A DNA stretch of 64,000 nucleotides from Streptomyces sp. NRRL B-3428 (GTDB lineage: Bacteria > Actinomycetota > Actinomycetes > Streptomycetales > Streptomycetaceae): assembly GCA_000721375.1 (NCBI GenBank), contig JOGW01000005.1:186001-250000 (forward strand), given 5' to 3'. Below are positions 52,086 through 60,751 of the stretch, one piece after another (positions within the stretch are counted from its first letter, which is position 1; each line of letters starts with the position of its first letter). Under the pieces are notes generated by a model that did not search any database, was not told the origin of the DNA, and worked only from the letters and a program-made list of their open reading frames with translations. A program made the position numbers and the translations under genes.

Positions 52086-52853
52086 CTATCCGAGGTCGTG
52101 CAGGAGCCCGTCGAGCGCCTTGCGGAGCGCGGCTTTGTTGGCGGCGCCGAACCAAGTGGTGCGGATGCGTTCGTTGCTGCCGCCCGGAGTCTCGTGGTCG
52201 GCCGCGAGCTGTTCCAGCGTGCGCGCCTCGTCACCGAGCGAGCGTCCGACGCCCTGGAAGAGGCTGCGCACGTAGCGCTCGGCCTCCTCCCCGGCTATGC
52301 CCTGCTCGCCGGCCCAGGCGGTCAGCGTGGCGAGGTAGGAGTAGTGGGCGGTCAGTGTGCCCGTCAGCGCGGAGAACACATCGAAGTCGGCCTCGTCCGC
52401 CACGGGCAGCACCCCGCCGAGCTCCTCGAACAGCGCGTCCACCAACGGGTGCGCGGGGCAGGTCACGGTGACGGAGCGCCGTTCTCGTACGGTCGGCAGA
52501 GGGATGGCCCGTACGACGGGCGCGTCGCCGACCAGCGTCTTGCGCAGCTCGTCGTTGCGCACCCCGGCCATCACGTTGACGAGCACCTTGTCCGCGCCCA
52601 CGCGCAGAGACCCGAGCGCCTCCTGCCGGTCCCCGCGCCGCACGGCGATGACTACCAACTCGGCGTTGTCGACGACGGATTGGTTGTCGGGACACACCCG
52701 CACCGTCGGGTAACGCCGCGAGAGCTCCGCCGCGGTCCGTGCCCCACGCGGCGACAGAAACACCGACGGCGCCTCCGCGGCCCCCTCACACAGCCCCTCC
52801 ACGAGGGCCCGCCCGATCTCCCCGACTCCGATCAGACCGATGCGCTTCACCAT
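52086..52853 (-). CDS. Pyrroline-5-carboxylate reductase-like protein
   Basis: A 255-aa NAD(P)-dependent reductase. The Rossmann motif is IGLIGVGEIGRALVEG (residues 5-20), then VVIAVRRGDRQEAL and LVNVMAGVRNDEL in the usual P5CR order, and a helical dimerisation domain (ALTGTLTAHYSYLATL). It could reduce P5C to proline, but the family also contains other imine reductases, and the domain match is moderate. It overlaps the preceding gene by 7 bp, so translation is probably coupled. Confidence 0.82.
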   Translation of the reverse strand: MVKRIGLIGVGEIGRALVEGLCEGAAEAPSVFLSPRGARTAAELSRRYPTVRVCPDNQSVVDNAELVVIAVRRGDRQEALGSLRVGADKVLVNVMAGVRNDELRKTLVGDAPVVRAIPLPTVRERRSVTVTCPAHPLVDALFEELGGVLPVADEADFDVFSALTGTLTAHYSYLATLTAWAGEQGIAGEEAERYVRSLFQGVGRSLGDEARTLEQLAADHETPGGSNERIRTTWFGAANKAALRKALDGLLHDLG

Positions 52854-54181
52854 GACGGGTTCTCCTCGAGGCTGTGCTGCGCTGCGGCCCGCACTTCCGG
52901 ATCGGGATCACGCAGGGCTTCTCGTACGGCATCGGCGTGGTGCCGCGCGTCCTGTTTCCACCAGCCCAACGACAGGACCGCCAGGCGCCGTGTCGTGGCG
53001 TCCTGGTCGCCGCCGGCCACGGCGGCCAGACGGGGAACGACCTGCCGTGCGACCGTGGCTCCCAGGCGTCGCTCGCCGAGAACGCAGACGGCGTGCCGGC
53101 GTACGACGACCTGAGGCGATCGCAATGCGTCCATGGCTGCCGGTACTTCCTCGCGGCGAATGCTGCAATAGCTGGACCCGGGGCGCAGCTCCGCTTGCAC
53201 TGCATCGTTGAATTGCGGCTGGTCCAAGAGGAATTGCTCCAAGGGGACGTACGTGAGCGGCAGCGGGGCGACGGCGTGGTCGCGGAATGACGTGTACGGC
53301 GCCGTCACCGCCGACACGACCGCGTCGTCCGGCAGGGCGGAGGCGGCTAGGACGACATCGAGGCGCCCCAGTCTGGACAGTGCGACCGCGGCCCAGTTCC
53401 GGTCCGGCCCTGTGGTGTTCTCGAGGGCATGGCGCAGGGCATCGACGACCACGGCCGCGGCGTCACCCATGTCGGCCAGTACCTTTGCCGCCTGCCAGCG
53501 GTCCGGGCCCTGCGCCACCGCATCGACCAGGGCAGGAACGGCATCCCGGCCCAGCTCGTGCAGAGCCTTCTCGATGTCCTCGTGTCCCAGCGGAGAGTTG
53601 TGGTCGCTCAACGCCCGTACGTAGCGGACGGCGCGCAAGGCGGGCGGCTCGGCCTCCGCCTCGGCGACCCATGCGGCTGCCTCGTCGTATGCGGGGAACA
53701 GCCGGTACAGCTCGCTCTCGGTGAGGACCCGGCGCAGGAGCCCTTCCTCCGCGTTGTCATCGGTCAGCAGCACGACGACGAAGCCCCGACCGGTCACGCC
53801 GTCCGCTCGCAGCTCCTTGCGGGCGCGCTTGCACACTCGGGTGAGTGCGGCAAGGTACCTGGCGAAGATCCGATCCCAGTGCCGTACCGAACCGCGGGCG
53901 GCCTCCTCGGTCAGGGTCCGTTCCCAGTGCTCCCAGCGCTCCTGAGGCAGCCAGGTGTCCGATACGTCGTCCCAGTCGGCGACGCTCCAGCGCATGCCCT
54001 CGTCCTGGGCCGGCGCCTCCTGCGCGTTGACGCCCAGCATCGGCAGGCGGATCACACCGCCGCTCTCGGCGTAGATATGTGCCAGCGCGGCCGCGTACAA
54101 CTCACCGTCACGGCCGGCCCGTTCTGTCACCTTCGCGACAATTCCGGCGACCAGTTCAGTCTCGAATTCCGGCCAGTCCAC
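52847..54181 (-). CDS. HEAT-repeat protein with N-terminal DUF4303-like region
   Basis: A 444-aa soluble protein. The N-terminal part (about 1-185; WPEFETELVAGIVAKV opens it) resembles DUF4303 proteins, which often occur near polymorphic-toxin immunity genes. The C-terminal half (about 230-440) has HEAT-like repeats (VPALVDAVAQGPDRWQAAKV, AVALSRLGRLDVVLAAS, REALRDPDPEVRAAAQHSLE). GTG 54181 follows a GGGGGAT site. Function unknown. It overlaps the ProC-like gene. Confidence 0.75.
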   Translation of the reverse strand: MDWPEFETELVAGIVAKVTERAGRDGELYAAALAHIYAESGGVIRLPMLGVNAQEAPAQDEGMRWSVADWDDVSDTWLPQERWEHWERTLTEEAARGSVRHWDRIFARYLAALTRVCKRARKELRADGVTGRGFVVVLLTDDNAEEGLLRRVLTESELYRLFPAYDEAAAWVAEAEAEPPALRAVRYVRALSDHNSPLGHEDIEKALHELGRDAVPALVDAVAQGPDRWQAAKVLADMGDAAAVVVDALRHALENTTGPDRNWAAVALSRLGRLDVVLAASALPDDAVVSAVTAPYTSFRDHAVAPLPLTYVPLEQFLLDQPQFNDAVQAELRPGSSYCSIRREEVPAAMDALRSPQVVVRRHAVCVLGERRLGATVARQVVPRLAAVAGGDQDATTRRLAVLSLGWWKQDARHHADAVREALRDPDPEVRAAAQHSLEENPSW

Positions 54182-54231
54182 GCATCCCCCGTCCCACACC
54201 CGGATTCCAGGGGACCGACCCTCGCACACGC

Positions 54232-54262
54232 AAGAGGGAGCCCGCCGAGCGGACCCCCTCTT
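54232..54262 (-). terminator. Hairpin after the FadD19-like gene
   Basis: AAGAGGG and CCCTCTT enclose a GC-rich segment (54239-54255), giving a 7-bp stem 20 bp beyond the ligase stop codon. Confidence 0.5.
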
Positions 54263-54282
54263 CCGTACCGGTGACTCGTGCT

Positions 54283-55905
54283 CTACAGGCCCGCGTCCTT
54301 CTCCGCCAGTGCCTTCGCCCAGCGATAGTCCGCCTTCCCGCTGGGGGAGCGCTGGATGTGGTCCGTCACCACCAGTTGGCGGGGGATCTTGTAGCCCGCG
54401 ACGTGGGTGCGGCAGTGGGTCTGGACGGCGTCCAGGGTCAACGCCGGGGCGCCGTCCTTCAGTTGGACGACGGCCGCCACGTGGTTGCCCCACTTCGGGT
54501 CGGGGACACCCGCGACCAGGGCGTCATAGACGTCCGGGTGGGACTTGAGCGCCTGTTCGACCTCTTCGGGGTAGACCTTCTCGCCGCCGGTGTTGATGCA
54601 CTGCGAGCCACGGCCGAGGACGGTGACGATGCCGTTCTCGTCGACGGTGGCCATGTCCCCGAGCAGCACCCAGCGCTGGCCGTCGCGCTGGAAGAAGGTC
54701 TCGGCCGTCTTCACGGGGTCGTTGTAGTAGCCGAGCGGTACGTGGCCGCGCTGGGCGAGGCGGCCCACCTCGCCGACCGCGACGGACGCGTACGTGGCCG
54801 GATCGACCACCTGCGTCCGCTCGTTGACCTCGATACGGAAGCCCTTCTCCGGGCCCGAGTCCGCGGTGGCGCGGCCGTTGGAGCCGGACTCGGACGAGCC
54901 GAAGTTGTTGAGCAGCATGACGTTCGGTACGAGTTCCTGGAACTCCGCGCGGACCGTGTCCGACATGATCGCGCCGGAGGAGGAGAGGCTGAACAGGGAG
55001 GAGGTGTCCACGCCCTTGCAGGGGCCGCGCAGCGCGTCCACCAGCGGGCGGAGCATCGCGTCGCCGACGAGCGAGACGCTGAAGACCTTCTCCTTCTCGA
55101 TGGTGCGCAGCACCTCCTCGGGCGCGTACTTGCGGTGCAGCACGACCCGTTGGCCGTAGTCGAAGGCCACGAAGGTGGTGAGCGTCGAGGTGCCGTGCAT
55201 GAGGGGAGGGGTCGGGAAGAAGGTGAGGCCCGCGTTGCCCGCGGCCACACGTTCGGCCAGTTCCTCCGGGCGCTTGACCGGCTCACCGGACGGCGCTCCG
55301 CCGAAGAGGCCCGCGAAGAACAGGTCCTCCTGGCGCCACATCACGCCCTTGGGCATACCCGTCGTGCCGCCGGTGTAGATGATGAACAGGTCGTCCGCCG
55401 AGCGCGGTCCGAAGCCCCGGCCGGAGGAGCCGGAAGCCTCCGCGTCCGTGAACTCGACGACGTCGAGAGCGGGCGCGTCCGCGGGCGCCTCACCCACCCG
55501 TACGAGATGACGAAGCTTCTCCGTCTTGGGCAGCGCCGAAGCCACCCGCTCGGTGAACTCCGCGTCGAAGACAAGGCCGACGAGGTCGGCGTCCTTGTAG
55601 AGGTAGACCAACTCCTCCTCCACGTACCGGTAGTTCACGTTCACCGGTACGAGACGCGCCTTCAGCGCGGCGAGCAGGGTCTGGACGTACTCGATGCCGT
55701 TGTAGAGGTGCAGACCCAGATGCTCACCGGGCTCGAGGCCCGAGGCGATCAGGTGGTGGGCGATGCGGTTGGCCGCGTCGTCCAGTTCGCGGTACGTCAG
55801 ACGGCGCTCCGCCCCCGTACCGGGATGGTCGACATAGACCAGCGCCTCGCGGTCTGGGACCACGTCGACGATCGACTCGAACAGGTCGGCAAGGTTGTAC
55901 TCCAC
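54283..55905 (-). CDS. Acyl-CoA synthetase, FadD19-like (sterol side-chain acid:CoA ligase)
   Basis: A 540-aa AMP-forming ligase. P-loop FIIYTGGTTGMPKGVMWR, hinge VLGRGSQCINTGGEKVYPEE and C-terminal lysine in RSPSGKADYRWAKAL. Ending in DYRWAK and length near 548 aa recall mycobacterial FadD19, which activates side-chain acids of C-24-branched sterols. AGGAGG precedes GTG 55905. It is divergent from a crotonase operon whose members match the neighbours of fadD19 in M. tuberculosis. Ligase is certain; the sterol role is inferred from context. Confidence 0.92.
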   Translation of the reverse strand: MEYNLADLFESIVDVVPDREALVYVDHPGTGAERRLTYRELDDAANRIAHHLIASGLEPGEHLGLHLYNGIEYVQTLLAALKARLVPVNVNYRYVEEELVYLYKDADLVGLVFDAEFTERVASALPKTEKLRHLVRVGEAPADAPALDVVEFTDAEASGSSGRGFGPRSADDLFIIYTGGTTGMPKGVMWRQEDLFFAGLFGGAPSGEPVKRPEELAERVAAGNAGLTFFPTPPLMHGTSTLTTFVAFDYGQRVVLHRKYAPEEVLRTIEKEKVFSVSLVGDAMLRPLVDALRGPCKGVDTSSLFSLSSSGAIMSDTVRAEFQELVPNVMLLNNFGSSESGSNGRATADSGPEKGFRIEVNERTQVVDPATYASVAVGEVGRLAQRGHVPLGYYNDPVKTAETFFQRDGQRWVLLGDMATVDENGIVTVLGRGSQCINTGGEKVYPEEVEQALKSHPDVYDALVAGVPDPKWGNHVAAVVQLKDGAPALTLDAVQTHCRTHVAGYKIPRQLVVTDHIQRSPSGKADYRWAKALAEKDAGL

Positions 55906-56002
55906 CGTTCCTCCTGACCCCGGACAGCACCCTGGCAATTGTTGATTCGGCGGTCATTAGACCCTCGCACCGGGCAACTGGGAAGGGGTGCCGTCCAAGA
56001 AA

Positions 56003-56019
56003 TCTGACTGGCTGTCAGA
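56003..56019. promoter_or_regulatory. Palindrome TCTGAC-N5-GTCAGA in the sterol-cluster promoter
   Basis: Same half-sites, 5-bp spacer and AAAA flank as the site at 21364-21380. It lies midway between the divergent ligase and crotonase genes. Confidence 0.6.
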
Positions 56020-56046
56020 AAACTATTGAACTGGGCCTCCGCCTAC

Positions 56047-56060
56047 TGCAACCTGTTCTA
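56047..56060. promoter_or_regulatory. KstR-like operator in the sterol-cluster promoter
   Basis: TGCAACCTGTTCTA fits TNNAACNNGTTNNA exactly, 90 bp before the crotonase start and 28 bp past the TCTGAC palindrome. In mycobacteria KstR sites control the orthologous fadD19/echA19 region. Confidence 0.55.
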
Positions 56061-56150
56061 GGTCTTGAGGCCGAACCGTCCACGTCCGGCCCGAGGACGG
56101 CCCTGCACCAGGGCGAGGCAGGGCTGCGGCCAACAGAGACGGAGGCACCA

Positions 56151-56951
56151 ATGGGCGGGACCGAACACCTCACCGTGGAGCGCAAGGGCGCGACACTGGT
56201 GCTCACGATGAACCGGCCCGAGGCCAAGAACGCACTGTCGCTGCCGCTGCTCGTCGGCCTGTACGACGGGTGGCTGGAGGCCGATGCGGACGACTCGATC
56301 CGCTCGGTCGTGCTCACCGGGGCCGGCGGCGACTTCTGTGCGGGCATGGACCTCAAGGCCCTCGCGGGCAAGGGCATGGACGGACAGCAGTACCAGGCGC
56401 GGATGAAGGAAGTGCCGAATCTGCACTGGAAGGCGATGCTGCGCGAGCACCGGCCGAAGAAGCCCGTGATCGCCGCGGTCGAGGGCTACTGCGTCGCCGG
56501 TGGTACGGAGATCCTGCAGGGCACCGACATACGCGTGGCGGGGGAGTCCGCGACGTTCGGGCTGAGCGAGGTCAAGCGGGCGCTGTTCCCCATCGGCGGC
56601 TCGACGGTCCGGCTGCAGCGCCAGATTCCCCGCACGCACGCCCTGGAGATGCTGCTCACCGGCCGCCACTACAGCGCGCAGGAGGCACTCTCCATCGGCC
56701 TGATCGGCAATGTCGTGCCCGCGGGCAATGCCCTGGAGAAGGCGCTGGAGATCGCCGACATGGTCAACTCCTGCGGCCCGCTCGCCGTCGAGGCGGTCAA
56801 GGCATCGGTGTACGAGACCGCCGAGATGACCGAGACCGAGGGCCTCAAGGCCGAACTCGAGCGAGGCTGGCCGATCTTCGCGACCGAGGACGCCAAGGAG
56901 GGGCCGAAGGCCTTCGCCGAGAAGCGCCCGCCCGTCTACAAGCGCGCCTGA
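56151..56951 (+). CDS. Enoyl-CoA hydratase/crotonase (EchA19-like)
   Basis: A 266-aa crotonase-fold enzyme hydrating an enoyl-CoA. Seen: LVLTMNRPEAKNALS, oxyanion GAGGDFCAGMDLKALAG, and VIAAVEGYCVAGGTEILQGTD with the substrate loop. GGAGGC precedes ATG 56151. First gene of a four-gene operon with DUF35 and two thiolase-like genes. Position and size (about 263 aa) match EchA19 of M. tuberculosis, a sterol side-chain hydratase. The substrate is inferred. Confidence 0.92.
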   Translation: MGGTEHLTVERKGATLVLTMNRPEAKNALSLPLLVGLYDGWLEADADDSIRSVVLTGAGGDFCAGMDLKALAGKGMDGQQYQARMKEVPNLHWKAMLREHRPKKPVIAAVEGYCVAGGTEILQGTDIRVAGESATFGLSEVKRALFPIGGSTVRLQRQIPRTHALEMLLTGRHYSAQEALSIGLIGNVVPAGNALEKALEIADMVNSCGPLAVEAVKASVYETAEMTETEGLKAELERGWPIFATEDAKEGPKAFAEKRPPVYKRA

Positions 56952-57027
56952 GCCGAGGCAGCAGCCCGCGGCAGCCCTGCTCCCTACGCACCGCGGCACC
57001 CGCCCCCGTACCCAAGGAGACACGCAC

Positions 57028-57972
57028 GTGCCCGAACTCCTCAAAGCGCCCCTGGTCGTCGAGTTCCCCTTCACCCGCTCCCTCGGCCCGGTGCAGAGCG
57101 CCTTCCTCACCGGCCTGCGCGAGCGCACGGTCCTCGGGGTGAAGACCGGCGACGACAAGATCCTCGTACCACCCGTCGAATACGACCCGGTGACCGCCGA
57201 CGAACTGCGTGACCTGGTCGAGGTGTCCACCACCGGCACGGTCACCACCTGGGCCTGGAACCCCGATCATCGCCGGGGACAGCCGCTGGGCAAGCCGTTC
57301 GCCTGGGTTCTGGTCAAGCTCGACGGCGCCGACACCGCCATGCTGCACGCCCTCGACGTCGAAGGACCGGACGCCGTGCACAGCGGGATGCGCGTGCGCA
57401 TCCGCTGGGCCGAGGAGCGGTCCGGCGCCATCACGGACATCGCCTGCTTCGAACCGTACGAGGGCGACGAGAGCGGCGAAGCCACCCCGCACGACGGGCA
57501 GTTCGAGGACAAGGTGAGCGGCATCATCGCGCCGGCCCGCCTCGACTACACCTACTCGCCCGGCGCCGCGCAGTCCCGCTACATCACCTCGGTCGCCGAA
57601 CGCAAGATGGTCGGCGAGCGCTGCCCCTCCTGCTCCAAGGTGTACATCCCGTCCCGTGGTGCCTGCCCCACCTGCGGAGTCGCCACCCGCGAAGCGGTCG
57701 AGGTCGGGCCGCACGGCACGGTCACGACCTTCTGCATCGTGAACGTCAAGGCCAAGAACCTCGACATCGAACTGCCCTACGTCTACGCGCACATCGCACT
57801 CGACGGCGCGGACCTCGCCCTGCACGGCCGTATCGCCGGCATCCCCTACGACCAGGTGCGCATGGGCCTGCGGGTCGAGCCGGTCTGGGTCGAGGGCGGG
57901 CGCTATCCGGACCACTACCGGCCCATCGGCGAGCCGGACGCCGACTACGACACGTACAAGGAGCTGGTGTAG
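57028..57972 (+). CDS. DUF35 zinc-ribbon/OB-fold protein (Rv3521-like)
   Basis: A 314-aa acyl-CoA-associated protein with an N-terminal OB-like half (about 1-165) and a C-terminal zinc ribbon plus OB fold (about 190-300). The zinc site is CPSCSKVYIPSRGACPTC (four Cys). DUF35 proteins form complexes with thiolase-like aldolases (for example ChsH2 with Ltp2). AAGGAG precedes GTG 57028. Its stop is immediately followed by the next ATG, fitting a complex made in equal amounts. Confidence 0.92.
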   Translation: MPELLKAPLVVEFPFTRSLGPVQSAFLTGLRERTVLGVKTGDDKILVPPVEYDPVTADELRDLVEVSTTGTVTTWAWNPDHRRGQPLGKPFAWVLVKLDGADTAMLHALDVEGPDAVHSGMRVRIRWAEERSGAITDIACFEPYEGDESGEATPHDGQFEDKVSGIIAPARLDYTYSPGAAQSRYITSVAERKMVGERCPSCSKVYIPSRGACPTCGVATREAVEVGPHGTVTTFCIVNVKAKNLDIELPYVYAHIALDGADLALHGRIAGIPYDQVRMGLRVEPVWVEGGRYPDHYRPIGEPDADYDTYKELV

Positions 57973-59019
57973 ATGCGAGAGGTCGCGATCGTCGCCTTCG
58001 CGCAGAGCGACCAGGTGCGCCGTTCGGACGAGCAGTCCGAGGTCGAGATGCTCATGCCCGTACTGCACTCGGTGATGGAGCAGACGGGTCTGAAGACCAG
58101 CGACATCGGCTTCACCTGCTCCGGCTCCTCGGACTACCTCGCGGGCCGCGCGTTCTCCTTCACGATGACCCTCGACGGCGTCGGTGCCTGGCCGCCGATC
58201 TCCGAGTCGCATGTGGAGATGGACGGCGCCTGGGCCATGTACGAGGCCTGGGTGAAGATCCTCACCGGTGAGGTGGACACCGCGCTCGTCTACTCGTACG
58301 GCAAGTCCTCGCCCGGGTCCGTACGCGATGTCCTGACCCGGCAGCTCGACCCGTACTACGTCGCCCCGCTGTGGCCGGACGCCGTCGCCCTCGCGGCGCT
58401 GCAGGCGCAGGCCCTGATCGACTCCGGTGAGACCGATGAGCCGGCGCTCGCGTCGATCGCCGCCCGCAGCCGGGATGCGGCCGCGGACAACCCGCACGCG
58501 CAGGTCAAGGGCGCTGTGCCACAAGGGGATTACGTGGTGCAGCCGCTGCGCAAGGGCGACTGCCCGCCCGTCAGTGACGGCGCCGTCGCCGTGATCCTCG
58601 CCGCCGGGGACAAGGCGCGCGAGCTGTGCGCCCGGCCCGCGTGGATCCGCGGGATGGACCATCGCATCGAGGCCCACAGCCTGGGCGTACGGGATCTGAC
58701 CGACTCGCCGTCGACGCGGCTCGCGGCGGAGCGGGCCGGGGCCTTCGAGAAGCCGGTGGACACGGCGGAGTTGCACGCCCCGTTCACCTCGCAGGAGGTA
58801 GTGCTCCGCAAGGCGCTCAAGCTCGGGGACGAGGTCGAGGTGAACCCGTCCGGCGGTCCGCTCGCCGCCAACACGGTGATGGCCGCGGGCCTGCTGCGGA
58901 TCGGTGAGGCCGCGGCCCGTATCCACCGCGGCGAGTCCGACCGCGCGCTCGCCCACGCGACCTCCGGTCCCTGTCTGCAGCAGAACCTGGTCGCCGTACT
59001 GGAAGGGGACGCCCAGTGA
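57973..59019 (+). CDS. Thiolase-superfamily protein, Ltp4-like (probable sterol aldol-lyase subunit)
   Basis: A 348-aa SCP2-thiolase-like protein. N-terminal VAIVAFAQSDQVRR, C-terminal NPSGGPLAANTVMAAGLLR and SGPCLQQNLVAVLE. At the usual nucleophile position (NACASG-type motif) it has VEMDGAWAMYEAWVKIL, with no Cys, so it cannot be a normal thiolase. Ltp2-type members are retro-aldolases that remove side-chain units from sterol CoA esters. ATG 57973 directly follows the DUF35 stop; its own end overlaps the next gene by GTGA. Confidence 0.88.
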   Translation: MREVAIVAFAQSDQVRRSDEQSEVEMLMPVLHSVMEQTGLKTSDIGFTCSGSSDYLAGRAFSFTMTLDGVGAWPPISESHVEMDGAWAMYEAWVKILTGEVDTALVYSYGKSSPGSVRDVLTRQLDPYYVAPLWPDAVALAALQAQALIDSGETDEPALASIAARSRDAAADNPHAQVKGAVPQGDYVVQPLRKGDCPPVSDGAVAVILAAGDKARELCARPAWIRGMDHRIEAHSLGVRDLTDSPSTRLAAERAGAFEKPVDTAELHAPFTSQEVVLRKALKLGDEVEVNPSGGPLAANTVMAAGLLRIGEAAARIHRGESDRALAHATSGPCLQQNLVAVLEGDAQ

Positions 59020-60188
59020 GCGTCGGAAAAGAACCGGTGGCCGTCGTCGGCATCGGCCAGACCAAGCACGTCGCCGCCCGCAAGGACGTCTCCATCGCCG
59101 GCCTCGTCCGCGAGGCCGCCCAACGGGCACTCCAGGACGCCGAGTTGACCTGGGCCGACATCGACGCCGTGGTCATAGGCAAGGCGCCCGACTTCTTCGA
59201 GGGCGTCATGATGCCGGAGCTCTATCTCGCCGACGCGCTCGGCGCGGTCGGCAAGCCGATGCTGCGGGTGCACACGGCCGGTTCGGTCGGCGGCTCCACG
59301 GCGCTCGTCGCCTCGAACCTCGTCGCGTCCCGTGTGCACAAGACGGTGCTCACCCTCGCCTTCGAGAAGCAGTCCGAGTCCAACGCGATGTGGGGCCTGT
59401 CGCTGCCCGTGCCGTTCCAGCAGCCGCTGCTCGCGGGCGCCGGCGGGTTCTTCGCCCCGCACGTACGCGCCTACATGCGGCGTACGGGAGCGCCCGACCA
59501 CATCGGCTCGCTCGTCGCGTACAAGGACCGGCGCAACGCGCTGAAGAACCCGTACGCGCATCTGCACGAGAAGGACATCACCCTGGAGAAGGTGCAGTCC
59601 TCGCCGATGCTGTGGGACCCGGTCCGCTACTCCGAGACCTGCCCGTCCTCCGACGGCGCCTGCGCGATGATCCTCACCGACCGGGAGGGCGCGGCCCGTT
59701 CGCCGAAGCCGCCGGCGTGGATGCACGGCGGGGCGATGCGCAGCGAACCGACCATGTTCGCGGGCAAGGACTTCGTCTCGCCCAAGGCGGGCAAGGACTG
59801 CGCGGCCGATGTCTACCGCCAGGCGGGCATCAAGGACCCGCGCCGCGAGATCGACCTCGCCGAGATCTATGTGCCGTTCTCCTGGTACGAGCCGATGTGG
59901 CTGGAGAACCTGGGCTTCGCCGAGGAGGGCGAGGGCTGGAAGCTCACCGAGGCCGGGGTCACCGAGATCGAGGGCGATCTGCCGATCAACCCGTCGGGCG
60001 GAGTGCTCTCCACCAACCCCATCGGAGCATCCGGGATGATCCGGTTCGCGGAGGCCGCGCTGCAGGTGCGCGGACAGGCCGGCGAGCATCAGGTCGAGGG
60101 TGCGCGCAAGGCGATGGGCCATGCGTACGGCGGCGGCTCGCAGTTCTTCGCCATGTGGCTCGTGGGATCGGAACCGCCGCAGAACTGA
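59016..60188 (+). CDS. Thiolase-superfamily protein, Ltp3-like
   Basis: A 390-aa SCP2-thiolase-like enzyme. N-terminal VAVVGIGQTKHVAARKD, C-terminal INPSGGVLSTNPIGASGMIRF with GHAYGGGSQFFAMWLV. The nucleophile region reads VHTAGSVGGSTALVAS, lacking the usual Cys, again suggesting aldol cleavage rather than thiolysis. In rhodococci ltp3 and ltp4 are needed for C-24-branched sterol side chains. GTG 59016 overlaps the Ltp4-like stop. Last gene of the operon. Confidence 0.9.
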   Translation: MSVGKEPVAVVGIGQTKHVAARKDVSIAGLVREAAQRALQDAELTWADIDAVVIGKAPDFFEGVMMPELYLADALGAVGKPMLRVHTAGSVGGSTALVASNLVASRVHKTVLTLAFEKQSESNAMWGLSLPVPFQQPLLAGAGGFFAPHVRAYMRRTGAPDHIGSLVAYKDRRNALKNPYAHLHEKDITLEKVQSSPMLWDPVRYSETCPSSDGACAMILTDREGAARSPKPPAWMHGGAMRSEPTMFAGKDFVSPKAGKDCAADVYRQAGIKDPRREIDLAEIYVPFSWYEPMWLENLGFAEEGEGWKLTEAGVTEIEGDLPINPSGGVLSTNPIGASGMIRFAEAALQVRGQAGEHQVEGARKAMGHAYGGGSQFFAMWLVGSEPPQN

Positions 60189-60290
60189 CGGTTGTTCAGC
60201 CGGACAGGTCGTACTCCTTCCGTGGCCTGTCCGGCACCACCGCCGAAAGCTAGTCTGGCGGGCGGACGACATACCGGGAGGAGCAGGGAC

Positions 60291-60539
60291 GTGGCCGAGA
60301 GCACCACCACCACCCGTCAGCACCCGTTCGAGGGCTGGGAGAAGCCGGAGCTCGACTTGAGCCGGGCGGACTGGCAGTCGGGCACCCGCAATCAGGGTGA
60401 TGTACAGATCGCCTTTGTCGAGGGCTTCATCGCGATGCGCAACGGCGGCCGCCCGCAGAGCCCATCTCTGATCTTCACGCCCGCCGAATGGCGGGCGTTC
60501 GTACTGGGGGCACGGGACGGCGAGTTCGACCTCACGTAA
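60291..60539 (+). CDS. DUF397 domain protein
   Basis: An 82-aa protein with the DUF397 pattern: W(Q)SGTRNQGDVQIAFVEGFIAMRN, then SPSLIFTPAEWRAFVLGARDGEFDL, here noted by its key parts. GGGAGGAG precedes GTG 60291. DUF397 genes usually sit beside an XRE-family (BldD-like/AbaA-type) regulator; none is next to this one, so it is an orphan. Function unknown. Confidence 0.85.
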   Translation: MAESTTTTRQHPFEGWEKPELDLSRADWQSGTRNQGDVQIAFVEGFIAMRNGGRPQSPSLIFTPAEWRAFVLGARDGEFDLT

Positions 60540-60751
60540 CGACGCGAAGGGGGCAACGGGCGGACCGGAGACGGTGGTTACTGCCAGTCCGCCACACCTC
60601 TGTCTCTTGTAGATCTCTACGAAGACCGGACCGATGTCCGGCGGCCTCTTCATGCCTTCGGCTTCTCGCTGACCACCGCCGACGGGCGATGTACTCCTCG
60701 CACGAGGCGCGGCACACGCCGCGGACCGACGATGTGCGGGGGTACGACGCC

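Noticed and set aside
56845..59130. A long minus-strand frame across the DUF35 and Ltp4-like genes
   Set aside because: Plus-strand genes have overlapping starts, ribosome sites and family motifs; the opposite frame does not.
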